From NCBI GenBank assembly GCA_003132825.1, contig PKYX01000237.1, forward strand, positions 2,076-8,098: a DNA stretch of 6,023 nt, written 5' to 3'. The DNA is from Acidobacteriaceae bacterium (lineage in GTDB: Bacteria > Acidobacteriota > Terriglobia > Terriglobales > Acidobacteriaceae). The position numbers were made by a program, and so were the translations under genes. Numbering within the stretch: the stretch's first letter is position 1; every line of letters begins with the position of its first letter. The notes beneath the pieces were generated by a model, which made no database searches, was not told the origin of the DNA, and saw only the letters and a program-made list of their open reading frames with translations. Shown piece after piece: positions 1-6,004 of the stretch.

Positions 1-2960
1 GGCCCTACGGTCAGGCCGGTGCCGCGAAAATCCGCCACCAGCCGCTCTTCCGCATTCATGGGTTGGAGGGGAGACTTCGAATCCGGCTCGGGTAGTTCAT
101 CGAGCAGCGGCCCGGAATGACGGACGGCGCGTTCCACCTGCCACAGAGCGTCCCGGCGATGAAGCCGAGCCTGGTGGATGGTGGATTCTAGAGGGTAGAA
201 TGGATCCGCGTGATTCCTTACCCATCCCTGGCCTGTCTTTTGGTTTCCAATCGAGTTCAGCGCCCCAATCTCCGCCAAAGTATTCCATTCCTCTTTCCGC
301 AATGCAGGCGTGCGATGAACCAGGTCGCGGATCGAAACAAAGGGAGTGAGGTTGCGCTGTCCTATCAAGGCCCGGGCGGCTTCCTCGCGCAATCCATGAG
401 CGTAGCGTAGACCGAGGCGCAGCGCCAGTTCCCGTGCGTCCTGTTCTTGGCCAACGGGCAATGCCAACGAGCCACGGCCCAGGGGCGGTTCTAACGTGCA
501 CCTCCACTCGGACCGCGTCACATCCATCGGCAGGATCTTCAATCCGTGACGTTGCGCGTCTTTCACCAGGGTGGCGGGACGATAAAAACCCATGGGCTGA
601 TTGTTGAGCAGAGCCGCGGTGAAAGCTGCCAGGTGGTGGCACTTTAAATATGCGCTGGCGTAGGCCAGCAGCGCGAAGCTGGCGGCGTGAGACTCGGGGA
701 ATCCGTAGAGAGCAAAAGAAGTAATCGAAAGGATGATCTGCTCCTGCGCCTCCCGCGAGATGCCGTTGCGCTCCATGCCGGCGCGAAGCTTGGCTTCGAT
801 TTCTTTCATGCGCGCCTGGGAGCGTTTGAAACCCATGGCGCGGCGCAACTCTTCGGCTTCGCCGCCGCTGAATCCGGCGGCGATCATGGCCATGCGCAGC
901 AACTGCTCTTGAAAAAGCGGCACCCCCAGAGTTCGTGCCAGCACGGGCTCAAGCGAAGGGTGCAAATAGTTGACCGGCTCCCGCGCCATGCGGCGCTGCA
1001 AATAAGGATTCACCATCTTCCCCACGATGGGGCCTGGCCGGATGATCGCGACTTGCACCACAATGTCGTAAAAACATTTGGGACGCAGACGCGGCAGGCA
1101 TGACATCTGCGCCCGGCTTTCGATCTGAAACATGCCCACCGTATCGGCCTTCTCCAGAGCGGAATATACCGTGGGGTCGTCGGACGGCAGATGAGCCAGG
1201 TCTAGCTCCTGGCCACAATGATCGCGGATCAGTTCGATGGAATCTTCTAGGACGGCCATCATGCCTAGACCGAGCAGGTCCACTTTGATGATGCCCAGGT
1301 CGGCGCAATCTTCTTTGTCCCACTGCACCACCACTCGACCCGGCATCGAAGCAGGTTCGAGCGGCACCACCGAATCCAGCTGCCCTTGGCAAATGACCAT
1401 GCCGCCGGAATGTTGTCCCAAGTGGCGCGGCAGATCCTGGGCCGCAAGACAAAGTTCAAAATATTTGCGCAGGCGAGGATGATTGAGGTCCAACCCGGCA
1501 TCCTGAAAGCGATGGTCGAGCGAGTCATCTGCATCCCGGTATTCCCAGGTAGAAACGGCGGCGGAAACTTTGTCCAGCGTCTCCGGATCGAAGCCCAATG
1601 CCTTTCCCATCTCGCGCGAGGCCATGCGGCTGCGGTAGGTGATGACGTTCGCGGTCATGGCGGCGCCGTGCTCGCCATAACGCTGGTAGAGATATTGGAT
1701 GACCTTTTCACGCTGCTCGCCACTCGGAAGGTCGAGGTCGATGTCCGGCCATTCGCCGCGCTCCTCGGAAAGAAAACGCTCGAAAAGCAACTCCATGCGT
1801 ATGGGATCGACCGCCGTGATGCCGAGCGAAAAACAGACGGCGCTGTTGGCAGCCGAGCCCCGGCCTTGCGCCAGAATGTTCTGCTCGCGGCAGAAGCGCA
1901 CCAGGTCCCAGACGATGAGGAAGTAGCCCTCCAGCCGGAGCTTTTCAATTAACGCCAGTTCACGCTCGATCTGCAGACGAGCGCGATCTTTGAGTCCGGG
2001 GATCGCCCGTCCATAGCGCTCCTGAAAGCCCTCCCCAGTGCGTCCTCGCAGGAAAGACATCATGGTCTCGCCTTCCGGCACCGGGTACTTAGGAAATTCG
2101 TAGCCTAGATCTTCGAGCGTGAACTCGAGACGCGACGAGAGTTCTGCCGTGTGGGCAATGGCTTCGGGTAAATCGGCGAAGAGCTGTTGCATCTCCCCCT
2201 CGGACTTCAGATGGCGCTCGGAATTACGAGCCAGAAGACGTCCCGCGGTAGCCAGCGTGCGATGGTGACGGATGGCGGTGAGCACATCGCAGAGTTCACG
2301 CTCGCGAGTTGTGGCATAGCACACGCCATTGGTCGCGAGGATCGGAAGCTGGAGCGCGCGGGCGATTTCAATGGATGCTCGATTTCTCGCTTCCTGGGGG
2401 CGATGGAAGTGCCGCTGCAGTTCCACGGAAACATTCCCGCGGCCAAAGATTTCGGTGAGCCGCTCTACGCTACGGCGCGCTTCCTCCATGCCGCCGTTGG
2501 CCAGGGCCGCCGCCAGCGGACCTTCCTCGCCGCCAGTGAGGCAGATGAGCCCGGCGGCGTGTTCTTGCAGTTCGTCGGGGAGAGCAATTCCTTCGCCTTT
2601 TTTAGCGCGAAGTTTCATTTTTGTGATCAGACGGCAGAGGTTCTGATAGCCCAGGCGGGATCGCACGAGGAGAGAGAGCCGGAACGAATGGTCATTCCGA
2701 GCGGAGCCCGAAATCCCTGCTCCCCATGCTCTTTGCTGGGAAGGGGGAAAGCATGCGCAACTGACCTCCGCTCCGATGTGCGCCTTGAGACCTATTTTCT
2801 TGGCTGCCATGTGGAAGCGCGGCGAACCAAAGACACCATCCCGATCGAGCAGTGCCATGGCCGGCATATTCAGGTTTCCGCCACTCGCCACCAGAGCCTC
2901 GGGCAGGGAAGCGCCTTCGAGGAAACTAAAAGCGGAACGGGCGTGAAGCTCGACGTACAT
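1..2960 (-). CDS. dnaE2: Error-prone DNA polymerase DnaE2 (ImuC), 3' end cut by window edge
   Basis: This is a C-family DNA polymerase III alpha paralogue used for translesion synthesis and damage-induced mutagenesis with ImuA and ImuB. My reading from ATG at 2960 gives 986 uninterrupted codons to the left edge. The N-terminus (MYVELHARSAFSFLEGAS) is the PHP-domain opening typical of DnaE2. The palm carries PDIDLD at residues 405-410, with acidic metal-binding residues D408 and D410. The third catalytic aspartate is D561 in IIKVDLLGLGMM; E. coli DnaE has D401, D403 and D555 in equivalent motifs. Other family blocks include GRGSAANS, LGQHSGGMVI, QFQIES-like MFQIES, IIRPGPIVGKMVNPYL, and GFPESHAASFALLAYASAYLKCHH. 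The last visible residues (MNAEERLVADFRGTGLTVG) precede the final C-terminal segment, so roughly the last tenth is probably missing. No Shine-Dalgarno sequence precedes the ATG. The frame stays open upstream to a TGA without another ATG, so this start is preferred. Residues about 68-92 are an in-frame insertion in the PHP domain. Confidence 0.96.
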   Translation of the reverse strand, partial: MYVELHARSAFSFLEGASLPEALVASGGNLNMPAMALLDRDGVFGSPRFHMAAKKIGLKAHIGAEVSCACFPPSQQRAWGAGISGSARNDHSFRLSLLVRSRLGYQNLCRLITKMKLRAKKGEGIALPDELQEHAAGLICLTGGEEGPLAAALANGGMEEARRSVERLTEIFGRGNVSVELQRHFHRPQEARNRASIEIARALQLPILATNGVCYATTRERELCDVLTAIRHHRTLATAGRLLARNSERHLKSEGEMQQLFADLPEAIAHTAELSSRLEFTLEDLGYEFPKYPVPEGETMMSFLRGRTGEGFQERYGRAIPGLKDRARLQIERELALIEKLRLEGYFLIVWDLVRFCREQNILAQGRGSAANSAVCFSLGITAVDPIRMELLFERFLSEERGEWPDIDLDLPSGEQREKVIQYLYQRYGEHGAAMTANVITYRSRMASREMGKALGFDPETLDKVSAAVSTWEYRDADDSLDHRFQDAGLDLNHPRLRKYFELCLAAQDLPRHLGQHSGGMVICQGQLDSVVPLEPASMPGRVVVQWDKEDCADLGIIKVDLLGLGMMAVLEDSIELIRDHCGQELDLAHLPSDDPTVYSALEKADTVGMFQIESRAQMSCLPRLRPKCFYDIVVQVAIIRPGPIVGKMVNPYLQRRMAREPVNYLHPSLEPVLARTLGVPLFQEQLLRMAMIAAGFSGGEAEELRRAMGFKRSQARMKEIEAKLRAGMERNGISREAQEQIILSITSFALYGFPESHAASFALLAYASAYLKCHHLAAFTAALLNNQPMGFYRPATLVKDAQRHGLKILPMDVTRSEWRCTLEPPLGRGSLALPVGQEQDARELALRLGLRYAHGLREEAARALIGQRNLTPFVSIRDLVHRTPALRKEEWNTLAEIGALNSIGNQKTGQGWVRNHADPFYPLESTIHQARLHRRDALWQVERAVRHSGPLLDELPEPDSKSPLQPMNAEERLVADFRGTGLTVG
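2685..2725 (-). repeat. Degenerate arm of HAERSEAS/ARND palindromic element inside dnaE2
   Basis: On the plus strand this reads CGAATGGTCATTCCGAGCG followed by GAGCCCGAAATCCCTGCTCCCC. The first 19 bases match the left arm of the imuA element (5153-5171) at 17 of 19 positions. Similarity continues at about 11 of the next 16. The minus strand is translated within DnaE2 as GISGSARNDHS (residues 82-92). The insertion sits between the conserved segments KAHIGAEVS and RLSLLVRSRLGYQNLCRLI. The second arm is not recognisable, so this is a decayed or partial copy. The whole extra segment probably reaches about position 2757. Confidence 0.7.
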
Positions 2961-3016
2961 GGCGGCACTAGGTATGCGGTATCCAATGGGTCTAAAGCCG
3001 TGAAACCATCTTGCAG

Positions 3017-3035
3017 CCGCCGCGCGGGACGGCGG
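3017..3035 (-). other. GC-rich hairpin between imuB and dnaE2
   Basis: A perfect 6-bp inverted repeat, CCGCCG and CGGCGG, is separated by 7 nt in the 84-nt gap between the imuB stop (3045) and the dnaE2 ATG (2960). There is no U-tract after it in the direction of transcription, so it does not look like an intrinsic terminator. It could affect mRNA processing or translation of dnaE2, but it could also be chance in GC-rich DNA. Confidence 0.35.
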
Positions 3036-3044
3036 AGATCAAGG

Positions 3045-4601
3045 CTAATCGTAGGTTCCCTCGAGCGACCACTTTCCACTGAGCAGATCGCGAACCAGAC
3101 GATAGAAGGCAACTCCGGTTTCTGCTCGCACTGCGATGTCCCACTCATCGCGTGCCCATCCCTCTTGTTCCCACCAGTCGCCGGATGCGCGCCACGGACC
3201 GGCTGCCCAAAGAACTTCGCCTTCCTTGATCTGCTGGCGCCCGGAGCAGGCGATGCCTGACGGTTTACCATCGCGCAGGGTCACGGTGGCGTTCACCGCT
3301 GGGCGGAAGATGCGCAGCGCGGTGACGACTGCAGTCGGGCTGGACGACGAAGAATTTGTACCGCCTGGCTTGGGAGGCTGAAGGGCCGCAAAGCGCTGCA
3401 GGTGAAACCCTTCTGGGTGATGCGTATCCAGCAGTTTTACCGATCCGGTTCTGCCTTTCCCCACGATGGCTTCAATGCGGGCGAGGGTAAGCTCCAGTTT
3501 TTCAGGCTCAGGAGAAGGAGGCTGAAAAAGGCCGCCCTGCGCCGTCCGCGGCCGCGTCGGCTCCGCTGCCAGATGGATCTTGACGATCGGAGCGCCAGGG
3601 GGATTTGCATGCAAATCCAGCTGCAGCAGTTTGAGGAAACTTTTGGCATCCAACAGCGGAACCGGCAACCGTAAAATTCGTAGGAATAATTTTTTCGTGT
3701 TATGGCCATTCTCCAATTCCAATTGCAGCCGCAGTTCTTGCGTGGCCAGGGCGCGCGCTTCTAAACGCGCGCACAATTGCTCCAAGAGCCGGTTCAGCAA
3801 AAATGCCAGCGGTTCAAGAAGCACCAAGGGATACTCCAACTCGATGGCTTCCTCGAAAACCGGCGACGGTTCTGCCGGAACCAATGTGCGGGAAATCGCA
3901 CCGCGGGCCAGCTGCTGCAGGAAAATGCCTTTCTGTCCGAGGCGTTCGCTGAGGGGGATATCGGGCAATACCGCCAAAGCGCGGAGATTGCGCACGCCCC
4001 AACGGTGGAATGTTTCGAGAAGCTGGCCGGCTTCCGGCTCGCCCTCCTCCTCGATAGACCCCATAAACAGCACTTCCACCGGCAACCCGCCCAACTGTTC
4101 CGCTTCTTTTCCCTCGGGGATCACCGTCACCCCTGAAAAACCCCGGGCGGCGAGCACCGCCGTATCGGGATTCGAAGCCACGGCAACCTGGGTTTCGAGA
4201 CCAAGGGCGGAAGTCCGGCGGGCCAGAGCGCGAGCAATTTTGGGAAAGGGGCCAAAAAGCTGTTCCAGGCCGTCAAGATCGAGTACCACCGTGTCGTATC
4301 CTCGGTCTTCCACTCGCGGCGAGAATGATTGCGCGCAATCGAGCAGCGCCGCATGGGCAGCGGTTTCCTGCATGGGGGAACGATTGCGCAGCACCAAACC
4401 AGCGCATGCTTCCACTTGCGGCTTGGTCCTCCCCGGCTCAATTCCGGCATGACGCGCCTTTTCATTTCCCACCAGAACCTTCTGCAATGGCACTTTGCCC
4501 TCGAGCACGGCGACAGGCTGCGAGCGCAACTCCGGTTCGGCGCGTAGCAGCGCTTCTAAGGGGAAATCGGGAACGAAGATGCAGCCAAACGCGTTGATCA
4601 T
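3045..4601 (-). CDS. imuB: ImuB, non-catalytic Y-family DNA polymerase of the mutasome
   Basis: The protein has 518 residues and is related to Y-family (DinB/UmuC) polymerases. In studied bacteria ImuB has no polymerase activity and acts as the hub that binds the beta clamp, ImuA and DnaE2. The N-terminus (CIFVPDFPLEALLRAEPELRSQPVAVLEG) aligns with the Y-family opening but lacks the DxDxFYASVE catalytic arrangement. In the second active-site motif (SLDEAYLD of Pol IV) this protein reads VLDLDGLE at 106-113. D108 is retained but the essential Glu is Leu109, consistent with loss of catalysis. QGGLF at 355-359 fits the QxxLF beta-clamp-binding pattern and is followed by the conserved family block QPPSPEPEKLELTLARIEAIVG. 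A serine-rich linker lies at about 413-422. The C-terminus has the typical ImuB block GPWRASGDWW...WARDEWDIAV...YRLVRDLLSGKWSLEGTYD. The start at 4601 fits the usual N-terminus; the ribosome binding site is weak. It lies 83 nt after imuA and 84 nt before dnaE2. Confidence 0.96.
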   Translation of the reverse strand: MINAFGCIFVPDFPLEALLRAEPELRSQPVAVLEGKVPLQKVLVGNEKARHAGIEPGRTKPQVEACAGLVLRNRSPMQETAAHAALLDCAQSFSPRVEDRGYDTVVLDLDGLEQLFGPFPKIARALARRTSALGLETQVAVASNPDTAVLAARGFSGVTVIPEGKEAEQLGGLPVEVLFMGSIEEEGEPEAGQLLETFHRWGVRNLRALAVLPDIPLSERLGQKGIFLQQLARGAISRTLVPAEPSPVFEEAIELEYPLVLLEPLAFLLNRLLEQLCARLEARALATQELRLQLELENGHNTKKLFLRILRLPVPLLDAKSFLKLLQLDLHANPPGAPIVKIHLAAEPTRPRTAQGGLFQPPSPEPEKLELTLARIEAIVGKGRTGSVKLLDTHHPEGFHLQRFAALQPPKPGGTNSSSSSPTAVVTALRIFRPAVNATVTLRDGKPSGIACSGRQQIKEGEVLWAAGPWRASGDWWEQEGWARDEWDIAVRAETGVAFYRLVRDLLSGKWSLEGTYD

Positions 4602-4605
4602 TGAT

Positions 4606-4671
4606 TCAGTCGGCAGTGCCAGGAAATGAACAGTTCGCTTTCAGCCGCAAGCTGTCGTTTATGAAAACCAT
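4606..4671 (-). CDS. Possible 21-codon ORF in the imuA-imuB gap
   Basis: An ATG 13 nt after the imuA stop opens a 21-residue frame (MVFINDSLRLKANCSFPGTAD) that ends with TGA only 4 nt before the imuB ATG. A purine-rich GAAGAAG lies a few bases upstream of the ATG and could serve as a weak ribosome binding site. The spacing would allow translational coupling into imuB, which itself has no clear Shine-Dalgarno sequence. I recognise no family, and a short open frame of this size may be chance. Confidence 0.2.
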   Translation of the reverse strand: MVFINDSLRLKANCSFPGTAD

Positions 4672-4684
4672 GGAGTCCACTTCT

Positions 4685-5638
4685 TCATCCCGCCCAGGAG
4701 GTTTTTGTAGGGAATGCCGTAGTAATCGAAGCCACCGGTTTGCATTCCAGCCGCGATCGTAATAGCTCCCCTTCCACATGGAATCCCTCAAAAAATTGAG
4801 CGTGCGCCGGCAATGTCCCGCTTTTTTCTGAGGGCGGAGGGCGAAAAGCTGAAAGCTCTTTCTTGGACCATGAGGGGCGGATGACCGACTGCGATTTCAG
4901 CCGCACCAGCAGTGTGGCCGAACTCAGCGCGCACGGGATTTGCCCAATCACAAACAGCACGGTATGGGTTTTCTCTACCGCGCGTTGAAAACGGAACCAG
5001 GTGGTGAGCGGGATGCGGCGGGCCGTTTGCAGCGGAACATCGCACAGATCGATGGCGACCATGCCGAAGCCGCCGCTTTGCAGCAGGAGATCGGTGACGC
5101 GCAGGGCCTGCTCAACTTTTCTTTCTTCGGTGGCGAAAGTCCGGTTCGTTTTCGAATGGTCGTTCCTAGCGAAGCGAGAAAACCGTGTCCCCGGGATGGA
5201 TTGTGGCGATGATAGGGATGCTTCACTCCGCTCCGCATGACAACATCTCACCCACAAGAGTCTCTCGAAGCTCACTCCTCCCGCCGCCGCAGACCTAGGA
5301 TCGAAAGCATTCGTGACGTCGACCAGAGCACATACTTCCTCACGCTGGGTGGAGGCTCCCAAAGCCGCCAGCAGTATGCTGGTCCGTCCCGAAGAAGCCG
5401 GCCCGCAGACTTCGGTCAGGCATCCACGCGGCAATCCTCCGGTTAGAGCATCGATCGCAGGGATCCCGCTCGAAACCATCTCCGGAGTGGGAAACGCTTT
5501 CAGTCGCGAGGCTGGCGTAACTCCCGCAAGCTTGGGTAGTGCAGAGAGATGTTTTAGAACGAGGGCCCGATCTTCTCCCCGAGTGCAAGCCATGCAGCGG
5601 CCTGGAGCCGCCTTAGCGGAGACGGATAGAAAAGACAT
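4685..5638 (-). CDS. imuA: ImuA, RecA-like mutasome accessory protein
   Basis: This 317-residue protein belongs to the ImuA/SulA-related branch of RecA-like proteins and is required with ImuB and DnaE2 for damage-induced mutagenesis. The conserved core begins at about residue 55 (VSSGIPAIDALTGGLPRGCLTEVCGP). The P-loop region is GPASSGRTS (79-87), where the Walker A lysine is Arg85. A Walker B-like strand, FGMVAIDLCDVP, lies at 191-202. VEQALRVTDLLLQSGGFG (175-192) is the typical family helix before it. Residues about 133-163 (CHAERSEAS...FARNDHS) are an in-frame insertion encoded by a palindromic repeat. The gene heads the operon and has a promoter about 80 nt upstream. Start choice is uncertain: no Shine-Dalgarno sequence precedes M1. 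M16 (position 5593) is an alternative, with AAGGCGG some 14 nt upstream. The first ~45 residues show no family similarity that I can recognise. Confidence 0.93.
   Translation of the reverse strand: MSFLSVSAKAAPGRCMACTRGEDRALVLKHLSALPKLAGVTPASRLKAFPTPEMVSSGIPAIDALTGGLPRGCLTEVCGPASSGRTSILLAALGASTQREEVCALVDVTNAFDPRSAAAGGVSFERLLWVRCCHAERSEASLSSPQSIPGTRFSRFARNDHSKTNRTFATEERKVEQALRVTDLLLQSGGFGMVAIDLCDVPLQTARRIPLTTWFRFQRAVEKTHTVLFVIGQIPCALSSATLLVRLKSQSVIRPSWSKKELSAFRPPPSEKSGTLPAHAQFFEGFHVEGELLRSRLECKPVASITTAFPTKTSWAG
5153..5243 (-). repeat. Palindromic HAERSEAS/ARND element inserted in frame in imuA
   Basis: The element has two imperfect inverted arms. The left arm on the plus strand starts GTCGTTCCTAGCGAAGCGAG (from 5159). 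The right arm read on the minus strand starts GTCATGCGGAGCGGAGTGAA (from 5241). They match at about 16 of 27 positions and enclose a roughly 30-nt centre. This resembles the dispersed bacterial repeat of the form GTCATTCCGAGCG(A/G)AGCGAGGAATC, often visible as the spurious peptide HAERSEAS...RFARND. Read on the minus strand it contributes about 30 residues to ImuA, between RLLWVR and the helix ending in QALRVTDLLLQ. It contains no stop and preserves the gene's frame. It carries no transposase, so it would have to be mobilised in trans if it is mobile. Confidence 0.85.
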
Positions 5639-5645
5639 AGAAGCT

Positions 5646-5656
5646 CGGAATTTCCG
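5646..5656. promoter_or_regulatory. 11-bp palindrome just upstream of imuA start
   Basis: CGGAATTTCCG is a perfect inverted repeat around one central base, in the leader 7 nt upstream of the annotated imuA ATG. It sits where a ribosome binding site would be expected and could be an operator or a small hairpin. A role is inferred only from position and symmetry. Confidence 0.3.
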
Positions 5657-5692
5657 GGAGCCTGAAGACGGAATAACCCGGCGCCAAAGTAA

Positions 5693-5710
5693 TATTCGCT
5701 TTTTATTCGC
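5693..5710. promoter_or_regulatory. Direct repeat TATTCGC-N4-TATTCGC, candidate operator
   Basis: Two perfect 7-bp copies are spaced with an 11-bp period, about one helical turn. They lie at or just after the expected transcription start of the imuA promoter. Within them the pattern ATTC-N7-ATTC has the same geometry as the alphaproteobacterial LexA box GTTC-N7-GTTC, but with a different first base. The position suits a repressor site; identity as a LexA site is unproven. Confidence 0.35.
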
Positions 5711-5717
5711 CTTAAAA

Positions 5718-5747
5718 ATTCTGCTCTCGGAGAGGGAGTTTTGTCAA
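5718..5747 (-). promoter_or_regulatory. Sigma70-type promoter for imuA-imuB-dnaE2
   Basis: On the minus strand a perfect -35 hexamer TTGACA (5747-5742) is followed by an 18-bp spacer and CAGAAT (5723-5718), which matches four of six bases of TATAAT. This would start transcription near 5711 and leave a leader of about 70 nt before imuA. A perfect palindrome, CTCTC-N1-GAGAG (5724-5734), lies wholly inside the spacer, where a bound repressor would block RNA polymerase. Confidence 0.6.
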
Positions 5748-5755
5748 GAGCTGGC

Positions 5756-5773
5756 TGCGGATTGTGCGGATTG
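5756..5773. repeat. Two perfect tandem copies of a 9-mer
   Basis: TGCGGATTG occurs twice back to back with no mismatch, just upstream of the -35 box of the imuA promoter. It looks like a simple tandem duplication; no function is evident. Confidence 0.8.
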
Positions 5774-5777
5774 CCGA

Positions 5778-5807
5778 CTGCAAGGATTATTGCTGCAAGG
5801 ATTATTA
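5778..5807. repeat. Two tandem copies of a 15-mer
   Basis: CTGCAAGGATTATTG is followed directly by CTGCAAGGATTATTA, identical at 14 of 15 positions. It starts five bases after the 9-mer duplication, so this stretch has duplicated twice. It lies upstream of the imuA promoter in non-coding DNA. Confidence 0.85.
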
Positions 5808-6004
5808 AAGACGAACGCTTGCGATGCTTCCGGGCTGGGCCGTAAGATTAAAGCGGAAGGCAAGCAGTAGGATCCACCTGCTCAGTGTTTGACCGCTATC
5901 ACATTAGTTTCGACTGAGGATGTAACCAGTGCAGTGCGCGCGACGGTCGGAATGGTGCAAAGATTGGTGAAAAAGCCTTCGTCAAAAGCGTGCACGTCAT
6001 TGAT

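Larger units (their letters stand above)
5639..6004. other. Non-coding region between imuA and the tRNA gene
   Basis: No convincing gene is present. The only long open frame across it on the plus strand is antisense to imuA and runs into non-coding repeats. Positions 5639-5747 hold the imuA leader and promoter. Positions 5756-5807 hold two short tandem duplications. Positions 5808-6004 show no clear terminator. For the tRNA gene I found only weak promoter-like hexamers, such as TTGACC near 5886 with no good -10 box. Confidence 0.6.

Noticed and set aside
113..131. GGAATGACGG near the dnaE2 3' end as a third copy of the palindromic element
   Set aside because: Only about ten bases match. The encoded residues (VRHSGPLLDEL) fit the usual DnaE2 C-terminal block, so no insertion is evident.
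2187..3260. Long plus-strand open frame (357 codons) opposite dnaE2 and the imuB 3' end
   Set aside because: It is antisense to well-conserved coding sequence, its product shows no recognisable domain, and GC-rich genes commonly leave such open frames on the opposite strand.
3580..4452. Plus-strand open frame (290 codons) opposite imuB
   Set aside because: It is serine- and arginine-rich low-complexity translation of the antisense strand of imuB, with no domain and no ribosome binding site support.
4630..4645. GAACTGTTC in the imuA-imuB gap as a LexA box
   Set aside because: The half-sites GAAC and GTTC overlap, with no 4-bp spacer, and the site is inside the operon rather than at a promoter.
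5810..5830. CGAACGCTTGCG as a mycobacterial-type SOS box
   Set aside because: Only one half-site is present; the second (GTTCG) is missing, and it lies well upstream of the promoter.
5313..5870. Plus-strand open frame (185 codons) spanning the imuA start and its promoter
   Set aside because: Its first half is antisense to imuA and its second half runs through the promoter and tandem repeats; there is no protein-like conservation.
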